The notes under the pieces: model-generated | Seen by the model: the letters and a program-made list of their open reading frames with translations, nothing else | Databases searched by the model: none | What the model was told of the DNA's origin: nothing | Made by a program: the position numbers and the translations under genes | In this document: one piece after another, positions 1-14,863 of the stretch | Position numbering within the stretch: the first letter of the stretch is position 1 | Layout: every line of letters begins with the position of its first letter | NCBI RefSeq assembly: GCF_001482195.1 | Contig: NZ_KQ759763.1 | Span: 1,585,321-1,649,320, forward strand | From: Luteimonas abyssi | GTDB lineage: Bacteria; Pseudomonadota; Gammaproteobacteria; Xanthomonadales; Xanthomonadaceae | Direction: 5' to 3' | Length of the DNA stretch: 64,000 bases

Positions 1-1
1 C

Positions 2-91
2 GAGGTTCAGGATACGTCGGCCTTCCAGCGGGCGAACGTGGCGCGCTTTAGGGTATCCTCTGACGGCTCGCTGGCCCCGGTCTCCGATTGA
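2..91 (+). CDS. C-terminal end of a probable RodZ-like protein (partial)
   Basis: Reading from base 2, an open frame with host-like codon use runs off the left edge and ends at TGA 89-91 (29 codons visible). The residues resemble the last strand of the C-terminal DUF4115 domain of RodZ-type helix-turn-helix membrane proteins (QRANVARFRV followed by a short polar tail). In E. coli rodZ lies upstream of ispG-hisS-yfgM-bamB-der, so a rodZ relative here would fit the following genes. Too little is visible for a firm assignment; the end of another envelope gene is possible. Confidence 0.35.
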   Translation, partial: EVQDTSAFQRANVARFRVSSDGSLAPVSD

Positions 92-236
92 CGGAGCGCG
101 CGGAGCGGGCATGACCGCCGGGCCGTGGTCCCGGTGCAGATCCAGTCGTCGGCGTTGAGCGCGGACGACTTCCCAGAAGAACAACAAGGCCGTGCACGCA
201 ATGCGTACGGCGAGAACGCGTACGGCGAACAACGGC

Positions 237-866
237 ATGGCGATCGACGATCTTCCCGACGAACACGAACAGAGCGAGCGCGTCCGCGACTGGCTGCGAC
301 AGAACGGTTTCGGCATCGTGGCCGGCCTGCTGGTCGCGCTGGGGCTCATCTTCGGCTGGCGCTGGTGGCAGGGCGAGCAGCATGTGCAGCGGGTCGAGGC
401 CAGCGTCGCCTACCAGCGGATGGTGGCTGACCTCGCCACCGGCGACCTCGACGATGCCCGTCAGCAGGTCGCCGCGATGCAGGGGAGCCGCTACGCGACC
501 CTCGCCGCGCTCGAACTGGCGCGCGCGCAGGTCGACGGCGACGATGTCGACGGCGCCATCCAGACCCTGGAGGCCGCCGACGCCTCGGACCCGGCCCTGG
601 AGCCGATCCGCCGCCAGCGTCTGGCGCAGCTCCTGATCGCGGCCGAACGGGCCGACGAGGCCGTCGCACTGCTGCAGGATGCGAGCGATCCGTCCGGCCT
701 GGAGACCCTGGGCGACGCCCAGGTGGCGCTGGCCCGGTCGGACGACGCGCGCGCCACGTATGGTCGTGCGCTTGCCCAGCTCGATGTCGCCTCGCCCGGA
801 CGCGGCCTGATCGAACTCAAGCTCGCCGATGTCGGCGGCGAACCGACCCCGAACGAGGCTCTCTGA
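237..866 (+). CDS. yfgM: YfgM-family membrane-anchored TPR protein
   Basis: This is a 209-residue protein when begun at ATG 237; an in-frame upstream extension to 192 is Arg/Thr rich and unlikely. It has a short acidic cytoplasmic N-terminus, one membrane helix at about residues 25-43 (GFGIVAGLLVALGLIFGWRW), then an Ala-rich helical tail of TPR-like repeats predicted to lie in the periplasm. YfgM in E. coli associates with the SecYEG translocon and PpiD and helps hand over exported proteins. Its stop overlaps the bamB start (TGATG at 864-868), so the two are probably translated together, the same order as E. coli yfgM-bamB-der. No clear Shine-Dalgarno is visible. Confidence 0.85.
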   Translation: MAIDDLPDEHEQSERVRDWLRQNGFGIVAGLLVALGLIFGWRWWQGEQHVQRVEASVAYQRMVADLATGDLDDARQQVAAMQGSRYATLAALELARAQVDGDDVDGAIQTLEAADASDPALEPIRRQRLAQLLIAAERADEAVALLQDASDPSGLETLGDAQVALARSDDARATYGRALAQLDVASPGRGLIELKLADVGGEPTPNEAL

Positions 867-2062
867 TGATGTCCGCTTCCCGTACCCTGGCCCAGCGCAC
901 GGCCATCGTGCTGCTCAGCGTGGCGTTTCTCTCCGGCTGCAGCACCGTGCGCGGCTGGTTCAGCAGCAACGACGACGACACCCCCAACACCACCGATCCC
1001 GTGGAGCTCGTCGATTTCACCGCGACCGCCTCGGCCAACCGGCTGTGGACGGCGAGCGCGGGGCGCGGCGAACGCCGGATCGGCGTGCGCCAGGCGCCGA
1101 CGATCTCCAACGGCCGGGTGTACGCGGCGGCGGTGCGCGGCGGCGTAAGGGCCTTCGACCTGCAGACCGGCGCCCGGGTGTGGCATTACGACTCCGACCT
1201 GCGCCTGTCCGGCGGCCCCGGCGTGGGCGACGGCTTGGTGGTCGTGGGCGGCCTGGATGGCGAAGTGGTCGCACTCGACGCCGAGACCGGCGCGGAGCGC
1301 TGGCAGGCCAAGGTGCAGAACGAGGTGCTGGCGGCGCCCGTGATCGGCCAGGGCGTCGTGATCGTGCGTTCCAACGACGGGCGCGTGACCGCGTTCGATG
1401 CCACGACCGGCGATCGCCGCTGGTTCTGGGTCCGCGAGCTGCCGACGCTGACCCTGCGCGGGCACGGCTCGGTCGTGCTCGGCCCGGGCATCGCCTTCAC
1501 GGGCAACGACGACGGCACCGTCGCCGCGCTGAGCCTCAGCGACGGCCGGGTGTTGTGGGAGCAGATGGTCGGGGTGCCCGAGGGCCGTACCGAGCTCGAG
1601 CGCATGGCCGATATCGACGGCACCCCGGTGCTGGAGGACACGACGCTGTTCGCGACCAGTTACGCGCGGCAGACCATGGCGATCGAAGGCCCGAGCGGGC
1701 GCCCGTTGTGGGCCAGCGATCGCGGCGGTGCCGGGCGTCCGGCGATCACGGCGAACCTGGTCACGGTGTCGGATCCGGCCGGCAGCGTCTGGGGCCTGGA
1801 CAAGCGCAGCGGTTCGCCGATGTGGCACCAGGACGGCCTGGCGCGGCGCGATCTCACCTCCGCGGTCGCCCATGGCAACTACGTCGTGGTCGGCGATTAC
1901 GACGGCTACCTGCACTGGCTCAGCCTGGACAGCGGGCAGTTCGCGGCCCGCGCCCGCGCCGGCCGCAAGGCGCTGCGCGGCACGCCGGTCGTGGCCGACG
2001 GCATCCTCGTGGTGCAGAACGTCGAAGGCGACCTGAGCGCCTGGCGCATCGGCGCCGAGTAA
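866..2062 (+). CDS. bamB: Outer membrane assembly lipoprotein BamB
   Basis: This 398-residue lipoprotein of the Bam complex helps fold beta-barrel proteins into the outer membrane. The N-terminus has a signal peptide ending in the lipobox LSGC (Cys about residue 25). The rest is a series of PQQ/WD-like beta-propeller repeats, seen as recurring G-x-V-x-A-x-D-x-x-T-G-x-x-x-W segments, as expected for the eight-bladed BamB propeller. Length is normal. The start overlaps the yfgM stop; ATG 869 is an alternative second codon. A strong hairpin terminator follows at 2110-2143, so yfgM-bamB probably forms one transcript separate from der. Confidence 0.95.
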   Translation: MMSASRTLAQRTAIVLLSVAFLSGCSTVRGWFSSNDDDTPNTTDPVELVDFTATASANRLWTASAGRGERRIGVRQAPTISNGRVYAAAVRGGVRAFDLQTGARVWHYDSDLRLSGGPGVGDGLVVVGGLDGEVVALDAETGAERWQAKVQNEVLAAPVIGQGVVIVRSNDGRVTAFDATTGDRRWFWVRELPTLTLRGHGSVVLGPGIAFTGNDDGTVAALSLSDGRVLWEQMVGVPEGRTELERMADIDGTPVLEDTTLFATSYARQTMAIEGPSGRPLWASDRGGAGRPAITANLVTVSDPAGSVWGLDKRSGSPMWHQDGLARRDLTSAVAHGNYVVVGDYDGYLHWLSLDSGQFAARARAGRKALRGTPVVADGILVVQNVEGDLSAWRIGAE

Positions 2063-2109
2063 GCGCGTGGCGCCCCGCGTCGCGGGGTCCGCATCGCTGC
2101 ACTACCATG

Positions 2110-2143
2110 GGCACCGGCCGCGTCGAGCGGCCGGTGCCGTTTT
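2110..2143 (+). terminator. Rho-independent terminator after bamB
   Basis: A perfect 12-bp GC-rich stem (2110-2121 with 2127-2138) closes a 5-nt loop and is followed by GTTTT. It lies 48 bases after the bamB stop and before the der start. Confidence 0.8.
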
Positions 2144-2265
2144 CGCGTTCGGCGCATCGGATGGGCGTGGTGCCGGACGTCGTCGCCCGCAGGCCGATGT
2201 ACCCGGCTGATTCTTGACCCGGCCGATGTCCGCATCGGGCCGATTCTTCTCCAGGGTTGATCTCC

Positions 2266-3663
2266 ATGCTTCCACTCGTCGCCCTCGTGGGCCGCCCCAA
2301 CGTCGGCAAGTCGACACTGTTCAACGCGCTCACGCGGACCCGCGACGCGCTCGTGCACGACGAGCCGGGCGTGACCCGCGACCGCCACTACGGGGTGTGC
2401 CGGCTCGATCCGGAGCGGCCGTTCGTGCTGATCGACACCGGCGGCATCGCCGGCGACGAGGCGGGGCTGGCCGGTGCCACCGCGCGCCAGGCCCGGGCGG
2501 CGGCGGAGGAGGCGGATCTGGTGCTGTTCGTGGTCGACGGCCGCGAAGGCGCCTCCGCGCTCGACGACGACCTGATGCGCTGGCTGCGCAAGAGCGACCG
2601 GCCGACCCTGCTGGTGGTCAACAAGACCGACGGCCTGGATACCCGGGCCGCGGTCGCGGAGTTCGCGCGGTACGGCTTCGACGACATCGTGCCGGTGTCG
2701 TCGGCCCATCGCGTGGGCCTGGACGAACTGATCGAGGACGTCATGGCCCGGCTGCCCGAGGCCGGGGCGGGCGAGGAACTGGACCAGGATCCCGAGCGGA
2801 TGCGCGTCGCCTTCGTCGGGCGGCCGAACGTCGGCAAGTCGACCCTGGTCAACCGCCTGCTGGGCGAGGAGCGGATGATCGCCTCCGAGGTCCCGGGCAC
2901 GACCCGCGATTCGATCGCCGTGGACCTGGAGCGCGACGGGCGCAAGTACCGCCTGATCGACACCGCCGGCATCCGCCGGCGCGCGCGCGTCGAGGAGGCG
3001 GTCGAGAAGTTCTCGGTGGTCAAGACGCTGCAATCGATCGAGGAATGCCAGATCGCCGTGGTGCTCATCGACGCCAGCGAAGGCGTCACCGACCAGGACG
3101 CCAGCGTGCTCGGTGCGGTGCTCGATGCCGGCCGCGCCCTGGTGGTGGCGGTGAACAAGTGGGACGGCCTGACCACCTACCAGCGCGAGCAGGTCGAGGC
3201 GCTGTTGTCGCGCAAGCTCGCGTTCGTGCCGTGGGCCGAGGCGATCCGGATCAGCGCCAAGCACGGCTCGGGCCTGCGCGAGCTGTTCCGCGGCATCCAC
3301 CGTGCGCACGTCTCGGCCACCCGCGAGCTCGGCACCACCGAGGTCACCCGGGCGCTGGAGATGGCCTACGAGAGCAACCCGCCGCCGACCGTGCGCGGCC
3401 ACGTGCCGAAGCTGCGCTTCGCGCACCCGGGCGGCACCAACCCGCCGACCATCGTCGTGCACGGGTCGCGCCTGAAGAGTCTGCCGCAGAGCTATCACCG
3501 CTACCTGGAGAACTTCTTCCGCAAGCGGTTCAAGCTGGTCGGCACCCCGGTGCGCTTCGTCTTCAAGGAAGGCGACAACCCGTACAAGGACCGCAAGAAC
3601 GTGCTCACCGAGCGCCAGGTGGCGCGCAAGCGCCGGTTGCTGCGCCACGTCAAGCGCAAGTAG
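2266..3663 (+). CDS. der: Ribosome-assembly GTPase Der (EngA)
   Basis: Der is the tandem GTPase needed for 50S ribosomal subunit maturation. This 465-residue protein has the usual length and order: first G domain with P-loop GRPNVGKST near residue 8 and G4 NKTD near 120, second G domain with GRPNVGKST near 185 and NKWD near 300, then a C-terminal KH-like domain rich in basic residues ending [13 protein letters not shown] 2266 is chosen because it puts the first P-loop at its standard distance from the N-terminus; an in-frame TTG lies three codons upstream. A bulged hairpin (about 2219-2242) sits just ahead of the start. Confidence 0.97.
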   Translation: MLPLVALVGRPNVGKSTLFNALTRTRDALVHDEPGVTRDRHYGVCRLDPERPFVLIDTGGIAGDEAGLAGATARQARAAAEEADLVLFVVDGREGASALDDDLMRWLRKSDRPTLLVVNKTDGLDTRAAVAEFARYGFDDIVPVSSAHRVGLDELIEDVMARLPEAGAGEELDQDPERMRVAFVGRPNVGKSTLVNRLLGEERMIASEVPGTTRDSIAVDLERDGRKYRLIDTAGIRRRARVEEAVEKFSVVKTLQSIEECQIAVVLIDASEGVTDQDASVLGAVLDAGRALVVAVNKWDGLTTYQREQVEALLSRKLAFVPWAEAIRISAKHGSGLRELFRGIHRAHVSATRELGTTEVTRALEMAYESNPPPTVRGHVPKLRFAHPGGTNPPTIVVHGSRLKSLPQSYHRYLENFFRKRFKLVGTPVRFVFKEGDNPYKDRKNVLTERQVARKRRLLRHVKRK

Positions 3664-3672
3664 GCCTGCGGC

Positions 3673-4296
3673 GTGACCGCGGACATGGCGCCGCCACCGC
3701 CGCCGGCCACGCCGGCCGACGTGACGCCGGCCGACGTGACGCTGGGAATCCTGGCCGGCGGACGCGCGAGCCGGCTCGGGGGCCTCGACAAGGCCTGGCT
3801 GCACCGCGACGGCCGGTCGCAGATCGAATCGATCATTGCCGAGCTCACGCCGCTCGTGGGCGCGGTGCTGGTCTCGGCCAACCGGAACGCCGAACGCTAC
3901 CGCGCGCTCGCCCTGGACGTGGTCGCCGATGCGCACCCGGACTGCGGGCCGGTGGGCGGCCTGCACGCGCTCGCGCACGCCTGTGCGACGCCCTGGCTGC
4001 TCACCGTGCCTGTGGATGCGCTGCGGCTCGCGCCGGCCGCCGTCCGTGCCCTGATCGCCCATGCGCCCGCGTTCGCCGAAGACGACGACGGCTTGCAGCC
4101 GCTGTTCGCCTGCTGGCCCGCACACCGGCTGACGATGGCCGCAGCGCAGGCCATCGCCGACGGGCGTCTGCCGGTGCGCGGCCTGCATGCGGCGCTCGGC
4201 ATGCGTGCCGTGGCGATTTCCGGCACGATCGGCAATCTCAACACCGCGGACGATCTGGCGGCGGCCGGCGTCCGTCCCGACGCCCGACGGCCGTGA
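3673..4296 (+). CDS. mobA: Molybdenum cofactor guanylyltransferase MobA
   Basis: MobA transfers GMP from GTP to molybdopterin, making the MGD form of the cofactor used by DMSO-reductase-type enzymes. The 207-residue protein begins at GTG 3673 (ATG 3685 is an alternative) with a Pro/Ala-rich lead of about 22 residues before the nucleotidyltransferase signature ILAGGRASRLGGLDKAWL. In that motif one extra Gly sits between R-L-G and DK compared with the common RMGGxDK. A second conserved segment, DCGPVGGLHAL, lies near residue 92. It follows der by 9 bases and precedes moeA and moeB, so the locus is a small cofactor-biosynthesis cluster. Confidence 0.9.
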   Translation: MTADMAPPPPPATPADVTPADVTLGILAGGRASRLGGLDKAWLHRDGRSQIESIIAELTPLVGAVLVSANRNAERYRALALDVVADAHPDCGPVGGLHALAHACATPWLLTVPVDALRLAPAAVRALIAHAPAFAEDDDGLQPLFACWPAHRLTMAAAQAIADGRLPVRGLHAALGMRAVAISGTIGNLNTADDLAAAGVRPDARRP

Positions 4297-4405
4297 TCTC
4301 CCGCATCGACGCGGGTGCCGCACGCCATCGCGCATCGACCGCGCGCCGGCACCGCGATCCCGGCGTGCCGCCGAATCCCAAGCCTTTCGTACATCTGGAC
4401 CCTAC

Positions 4406-5647
4406 GTGACCCCGTCATTTCCGACCCGCATCTCGTACGCGCAGGCCTGCGCCATTCTCGACGCCGCCGCGGCGCGCAAGCGCCTGCCGGTCGAACGCCG
4501 GCCGCTGGCCCGCGCGCACGGCCACGTGCTGGCCGAGGATGTCCGGGCGACGCTGCCGCAGCCGCCGTTCGACAACTCCGCGATGGACGGCTTCGCCTTC
4601 CGGCACGACGACCTGGCGCAGGCGCGCGACGCCGGCCTGGCCTTGGCGGGCGAACAGTTCGCGGGCGAGCAGGCGCCGCTCGATGTCGCCGCCGGCACCT
4701 GCATCCGGATCACCACCGGCGCGCCGCTGCCGCCGGCCGCCGATACCGTGGTGATGAAGGAAGACACCGAGCTCTTGCAGGACGCCGACGGCACGACCCG
4801 CGTGCGCTTGCGCGTCGACCTGCCGCGCGGACGCCATGTGCGCAGCGCCGGCGAGGACAGCAAGGCCGGCGACCTGCTGGTGGCCGCCGGGCAACCGTTG
4901 ACCGCGTCCCGGCTGGCGCTGTGCGCGTCGCAGGGGCTGGCGGAGGTCGCGGTCCGGCGGCGCCCGACCGTGGCGGTCTTCACCACCGGCGACGAGCTCG
5001 TGGAGCCCGGCCAGGCGCTGGCCCCCGGACAGATCTACAACTCCAACCGCGTGCAGTTGATGGCGTCCCTGCGCGATGCCGGACTGGAACCCACCGCGTG
5101 GCCGACGCTCCCCGACGATCCCGCACAGGTGTATTCGGCGCTGCTGCACGCCGGGCACGCGTTCGATCTGGTGATCACCTGCGGCGGCGTCTCGGCGGGC
5201 GAGAAGGACCACCTGCCAGCCCTGTTGCAGGAGAAGGCCGAGATCCTGTTCTGGAAGGCGCGCCTGAAACCGGGCATGCCGGTGCTGCTGGCCGAGGGCG
5301 GGCAGTTGGGCGATGCGCTGTTCCTGTGCCTGCCGGGCAATCCGGTCTCGGTGCTGGCGACCTGGCTGGCGCTCGGACGCCGGCTCGCCGAGGGCTTGCA
5401 GGGCGCCGCCGAACCGCCGCGGCGATTCGCCAGGCTGGCCAGCGACTGGGACAAGCGCCACGAGCGCCTGGAGTTCCTGCGCGGCCGCCTGCGCTGGCGC
5501 GACGACGGCACGCTGGAGGTCGAACCCAACCCCGCCGACGGCTCCCACCGCATGCGCGCGGCAGCGGATTCCGACGCCCTGGTCGTGCTCGACGAGGGCG
5601 CGCGCCCGTATCCGGCCGGGACCGCGGTGGAAGTGATCCTCTACTGA
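4406..5647 (+). CDS. moeA: Molybdopterin molybdenumtransferase MoeA
   Basis: MoeA inserts molybdate into adenylylated molybdopterin. The 413-residue protein starts at GTG 4406, which places the conserved N-terminal segment (SYAQACAIL) at its usual position. Recognisable motifs are PPFDNSAMDGFA near residue 52, ITTGAPLP near 108, the MoeA/MoeB-fold signature VITCGGVSAGEKD near 257, and the C-terminal PGNPVSV near 312. Length is typical. It follows mobA after a 109-base gap and precedes the moeB fusion by 79 bases, so all three could share a transcript, although moeB has its own promoter-like hexamer. Confidence 0.95.
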   Translation: MTPSFPTRISYAQACAILDAAAARKRLPVERRPLARAHGHVLAEDVRATLPQPPFDNSAMDGFAFRHDDLAQARDAGLALAGEQFAGEQAPLDVAAGTCIRITTGAPLPPAADTVVMKEDTELLQDADGTTRVRLRVDLPRGRHVRSAGEDSKAGDLLVAAGQPLTASRLALCASQGLAEVAVRRRPTVAVFTTGDELVEPGQALAPGQIYNSNRVQLMASLRDAGLEPTAWPTLPDDPAQVYSALLHAGHAFDLVITCGGVSAGEKDHLPALLQEKAEILFWKARLKPGMPVLLAEGGQLGDALFLCLPGNPVSVLATWLALGRRLAEGLQGAAEPPRRFARLASDWDKRHERLEFLRGRLRWRDDGTLEVEPNPADGSHRMRAAADSDALVVLDEGARPYPAGTAVEVILY

Positions 5648-5714
5648 GGCCGCGCCCGGAGCGCGCGCAACGCTGCGATGCAGGCCTGGCCCGCCGCGGC
5701 CGGGCCGACGGGGG

Positions 5715-5726
5715 GATAATCCGCCC
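5715..5726 (+). promoter_or_regulatory. -10-like GATAAT directly before moeB start
   Basis: GATAAT at 5715-5720 is followed by six bases and then the moeB ATG at 5727. Transcription would begin at or next to the start codon, and no Shine-Dalgarno sequence is present. The same arrangement recurs at tadA, aat, hflD, the DUF1249 gene and the GGDEF-EAL-REC gene. Confidence 0.6.
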
Positions 5727-6866
5727 ATGACAGCGACCGAGATTGCTCCCGAAGACGCGCGCCGGCGGCACCAGGCCGGCAGCCTCCTGATCGATGTGCG
5801 CGAAGCCCACGAACGCGACCTCGGCATGGCCGACGGCGCGGCCGGCATCGCCCTGGGCGACCTGGCCCGCGAGATCGCCGGTGTCGCCCCGGATCCCGAT
5901 GCCGAAATCCTGCTGATCTGCCAGTCCGGCGGGCGGTCCGCGCAGGCCGTGGAACTGCTCGCCGCGCAGGGGTATCGACGCCCGCTGTCGGTCGCCGGCG
6001 GCACCTCGCGCTGGCAGGCCGAAGGCCTGCCGATGGGGGCGCCGGCCGAGGGCGTGGACCCGGATTTCCACGAGCGCTACGCGCGCCACCTGCGCCTGCC
6101 GGAGATCGGCGTGGACGGGCAGGCGCGCCTGGCCGAGGCGACCGTGCTGTTGATCGGCGCAGGTGGCCTGGGTTCGCCCGCGGCCTACTACCTGGCCGCG
6201 GCCGGCATCGGCCGCGTGCGCATCGCCGACGACGACGTCGTGGACCGCAGCAACCTGCAGCGCCAGATCCTGCACACCGATGCCCGCATCGGCAGCGCCA
6301 AGGTCGCCAGTGCGGCGACCGCGCTCACCGCGCTCAACCCCCGGGTGCGGGTGGAGGCGGTGGCCGAACGCGTCACCGCCGCAAACGTCGAGCGGCTGTT
6401 GGAGGGCGTGGACGTCGTCATCGACGGCGCGGACAACTTCCCCGTGCGCTACCTGCTCAACGACGCCTGCGTGAAGCTGGGCAAGCCGCTGGTCTACGGC
6501 GCCGTGCATCGCTTCGAGGGCCAGAGCAGCGTCTTCGACACCGCCGGGCGCCGCGGCCAGGCGCCGTGCTATCGCTGCCTGTTCCCGGAGCCGCCGCCGC
6601 CGGAGGCCGCGCCCAATTGCGCCGAGGCCGGCGTGCTCGGCGTGCTGCCCGGGGTGATCGGGCTGATCCAGGCGACCGAGGCGATCAAGCTGCTGCTCGG
6701 GATCGGCACGCCGCTGCGCGGTCGCCTGCTGCATTTCGACGCGCTCGACATGCGGTTCCGCGAAACCCGGCTGCACGCCGACCCGGACTGCCCGCTGTGC
6801 GCGCCCGGCCGGCCGTTCCCCGGCTACATCGACTACGTCGCCTTCTGCGCCGCGGGCACCGGCTGA
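5727..6866 (+). CDS. moeB: Molybdopterin-synthase adenylyltransferase MoeB with N-terminal rhodanese domain
   Basis: This 379-residue E1-like enzyme should adenylate the C-terminus of the sulfur carrier MoaD (or ThiS). Residues about 1-105 form a rhodanese domain with active-site loop CQSGGRS (Cys about 65). From about 115 a ThiF/MoeB domain follows: nucleotide-binding GAGGLGSP near 145, the Arg/Gln segment SNLQRQILH, candidate catalytic Cys in PNCAEAGV near 298, and two zinc-binding CxxC pairs (CYRC near 281, CPLC near 354). Rhodanese-MoeB fusions are known, most often with rhodanese at the C-terminus; here it is N-terminal. A GATAAT hexamer ends 6 nt before the ATG, suggesting a leaderless mRNA. 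Confidence 0.92.
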   Translation: MTATEIAPEDARRRHQAGSLLIDVREAHERDLGMADGAAGIALGDLAREIAGVAPDPDAEILLICQSGGRSAQAVELLAAQGYRRPLSVAGGTSRWQAEGLPMGAPAEGVDPDFHERYARHLRLPEIGVDGQARLAEATVLLIGAGGLGSPAAYYLAAAGIGRVRIADDDVVDRSNLQRQILHTDARIGSAKVASAATALTALNPRVRVEAVAERVTAANVERLLEGVDVVIDGADNFPVRYLLNDACVKLGKPLVYGAVHRFEGQSSVFDTAGRRGQAPCYRCLFPEPPPPEAAPNCAEAGVLGVLPGVIGLIQATEAIKLLLGIGTPLRGRLLHFDALDMRFRETRLHADPDCPLCAPGRPFPGYIDYVAFCAAGTG

Positions 6867-6969
6867 CGACCTCACGCCTCGTCGCGCCGGCCACGCCGAC
6901 CCGCAGGCGTGGCGACGCCCTTCACGTCGCGACACGCAGGATCGACACGACTTTCCTACGGAGACGGCG

Positions 6970-8031
6970 ATGCGGTCTGTCGCGATGGCCCTCGGCCTGA
7001 TGCTGGTGTGGTGCGCATTGCTGGCGATGCCGGCGCCGGCGCACGCCGCCGATCCCTGTCCCTTGCTGCGCAGCCAGACGACCTCCGCCGAGACCGGGGT
7101 GAGAATCGCGGCCATCGCCTGCGAGGAGCACCTGCACTGGCATCGTCCTTTCATCGACGAGCGGGGGCGGGTGGCGGGCTCGGTGGTGCGCGAAGCGGAG
7201 ACCGGGCTGCTGACCAATGGCGAGCAGGCCTGGCGCCGCGTCGCCACCTACTGGCGCGACAGCGGGCTGCTCCCGGCCGCCGCCGGGCGTCCGGGCGCCA
7301 TGGATTGTGCTTATGCGCCGTACGCCACGACGCCGTCGCCGGCCTGCCGCGCCTTCGTCGTGGATACGCCGTGGTCGGCCGCGTTCGTGTCGTGGGTGAT
7401 GCGTCGCGCGGCGCTGCCCGGCTTCAATGCCGCGGCCAGCCACGTGGCGTACGTGCGCGATGCCTATCGCTCGCCGGAGACCAGCGCCTACCGCGTGGCC
7501 GCGCCGGAATCGGCGCCGGTCCGTCCGGGCGATCTGCTGTGCTACGTGCGTGCCGCCAACCGCGTGTTCGGGTTCCAGGGGCTGGCCCAACTGCTGGCCG
7601 GCGGCGAGGAAGGCCTCGGGATGCACTGCGACGTGATCGTCGGCACGGACCCGGGGCAGGGCCTGGCCTGGCTGGTCGGCGGCAACGTGTTCGATGCGGT
7701 CACCTCGCGCACCTTGCCGCTCAGCGCGGGCGGGCACCTGCAGGGGTTGTCCATGCGCCAGTCGGACGATCCGGCCTGCAGTCCGGAGTGGCCGTCCGCC
7801 TGCGACGCCAACCGGCAGGACTGGACCGTGCTGCTGCAACTGCAGCCGGAGCAGACGCTGGCCGGCCTGACACCGGCTCCGGCCTGGCCGCCGTTGCAGG
7901 AGACCGCACCCACCGGCGCCCCCATGTCCGCACCCGGCCCGGGCGCGGTACCGACCGCGCCGCGACCGACGCAGATGTGTTGCATCGAATGCGTCGCCGG
8001 CGACGGCCTGCCGCGCTGCCCGGTGCGTTAG
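6970..8031 (+). CDS. Secreted DUF2272 domain protein
   Basis: This 353-residue protein begins with a clear Sec signal peptide (cleavage probably after AHA, residue about 26). The mature part matches my memory of DUF2272, whose members keep a [12 protein letters not shown] segment (residues about 137-148) and are thought to have an NlpC/P60- or CHAP-like fold. An in-frame HCDVIVG segment near 219 could hold the His partner of such a fold, but no activity is established. The last 60 residues are Pro/Ala rich and end with a Cys-rich tail (CCIEC and a final Cys), which is unusual and could be exposed or disulfide bonded. GGAG lies 10 bases before the ATG. It is convergent with the DUF1244 gene. 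Confidence 0.75.
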   Translation: MRSVAMALGLMLVWCALLAMPAPAHAADPCPLLRSQTTSAETGVRIAAIACEEHLHWHRPFIDERGRVAGSVVREAETGLLTNGEQAWRRVATYWRDSGLLPAAAGRPGAMDCAYAPYATTPSPACRAFVVDTPWSAAFVSWVMRRAALPGFNAAASHVAYVRDAYRSPETSAYRVAAPESAPVRPGDLLCYVRAANRVFGFQGLAQLLAGGEEGLGMHCDVIVGTDPGQGLAWLVGGNVFDAVTSRTLPLSAGGHLQGLSMRQSDDPACSPEWPSACDANRQDWTVLLQLQPEQTLAGLTPAPAWPPLQETAPTGAPMSAPGPGAVPTAPRPTQMCCIECVAGDGLPRCPVR

Positions 8032-8105
8032 ACCGCACGCGCCGTCACGGGCGTCCGCAACACGGGTTTCGATGTGGCCGTACCGGCCATCAGCCCATCA
8101 ACCCA

Positions 8106-8420
8106 TCAGCGCGGGTGCGCGCGTTGCGCGGCCTCGAACGCGGCGACCTGCTCGGGCGTGGCCTCGCGCTGGTGCTGCGCCTTCCACTCGGCGAACGGCA
8201 TGCCGTAGATCCGCTCGCGGGCGGCGTCCTTGTCCATGGCGATGTCGTGCTCGGCGGCGGCCTCGCGGTACCAGTCGGCCAGGCAGTTGCGGCAGAAGCC
8301 GGCCAGGATCATCAGGTCGATGTTCTGCACATCGGGCCGGCGCTCATTGAGGTGCTGCAGCAGGCGCCGAAACGCGGCGGCCTCGAGCGCGGTCTGGGTG
8401 TCCGGTGTGGGGTCGGTCAT
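8106..8420 (-). CDS. DUF1244 family small protein
   Basis: A 104-residue cytosolic protein of unknown function that I recognise as DUF1244. The diagnostic central block [10 protein letters not shown] (residues about 47-56) is followed by an acidic helix and the segment [10 protein letters not shown]. The paired cysteines suggest a metal or redox site, but no function is known to me. The start at 8420 is chosen because the longer frame behind it is antisense to folD. It is divergent from folD across about 110 bases that hold the folD promoter and convergent with the DUF2272 gene. Confidence 0.8.
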   Translation of the reverse strand: MTDPTPDTQTALEAAAFRRLLQHLNERRPDVQNIDLMILAGFCRNCLADWYREAAAEHDIAMDKDAARERIYGMPFAEWKAQHQREATPEQVAAFEAAQRAHPR

Positions 8421-8498
8421 GGGGCGTGTCGATCGGGGGGAAGAAGCGTCCAGCTTGGCCCGCCCACGCCGCGCCTGCAAACCCGCCCCGGCTTCGGC

Positions 8499-8504
8499 GA
8501 CAAT
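8499..8504 (+). promoter_or_regulatory. Likely -10 element of folD
   Basis: GACAAT at 8499-8504 lies 27 bases before the folD ATG in the divergent folD/DUF1244 gap. A convincing -35 is not visible. Confidence 0.4.
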
Positions 8505-8506
8505 AG

Positions 8507-10981
<2,475 letters not shown>

Positions 10982-10982
10982 C

Positions 10983-11248
10983 GTGCGCCGTGCCCGCAAG
11001 ACCGGCGCCGACGCCGCGCCGTCCGCACGCCCGCCCATGCGCCGCCGCCGTCTCGGCCTCGGCATGGGCATCCTGGCGGCGATCGTCGTCGTGCTGATGG
11101 GCCTGCAGTGGTACCGCGGGCACCAGCTCGTCGATTCCTGCACCGGCAACGGCGGCCGCTGGGACGCCGAGCGTCAGGCCTGCACCTTCGGCGGGCCCGA
11201 CAGCGCGCCGTCCACCTCCACACCCGCACCTCCAGAGCCCGCGCCGCA

Positions 11249-11252
<4 letters not shown>
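10983..11252 (+). CDS. Small single-pass membrane protein between guaB and guaA
   Basis: An 89-residue protein if begun at GTG 10983, one base after the guaB stop; ATG 11037 would give 71 residues and is also possible. It has an Arg-rich cytoplasmic lead, one membrane helix ([19 protein letters not shown]), a short outer segment with a Cys pair ([18 protein letters not shown]) and a Pro/Ser/Thr tail. The Cys spacing resembles a small disulfide-closed loop. I do not recognise a named family. Its stop overlaps the guaA start (ATGA), so it looks co-translated with guaA, although nothing in it suggests a role in purine synthesis. Confidence 0.65.
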
Positions 11253-12829
<1,577 letters not shown>

Positions 12830-12863
12830 GTTGGTCTCCCGCGCGCTGATCGCTCAAACAAGC

Positions 12864-12890
12864 AAGCCCGCCAGAGTGCGGGCTTTTTTT
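12864..12890 (+). terminator. Rho-independent terminator after guaA
   Basis: An 8-bp stem (12864-12871 with 12878-12885) with a 6-nt loop and a T tract through 12890 lies 34 bases after the guaA stop. It isolates guaA from the restriction operon. Confidence 0.85.
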
Positions 12891-12987
12891 GGCGCCGTTG
12901 CGGGCGCGAACGCAGCAACCCATAGTCTTTTGGATGCGCTTGACTGGGAGCGGCGCGCTGGAAGTGCGCCGACGTCCCTTCCTCGGC

Positions 12988-13009
12988 GACAATCCCAATC
13001 TTGATTGTC
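12988..13009. promoter_or_regulatory. Inverted repeat upstream of hsdM, possible operator
   Basis: GACAATC at 12988-12994 and GATTGTC at 13003-13009 form a 7-bp inverted repeat centred about 29 bases before the hsdM ATG; an inner CAATC-TT-GATTG pairing is also possible. The position suits a repressor site, and a small XRE protein is coded at the other end of the operon, but no experiment or second copy links them. Confidence 0.35.
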
Positions 13010-13027
13010 TTGTTGGGGTTAAACGCG

Positions 13028-14852
<1,825 letters not shown>

Positions 14853-14863
<11 letters not shown>

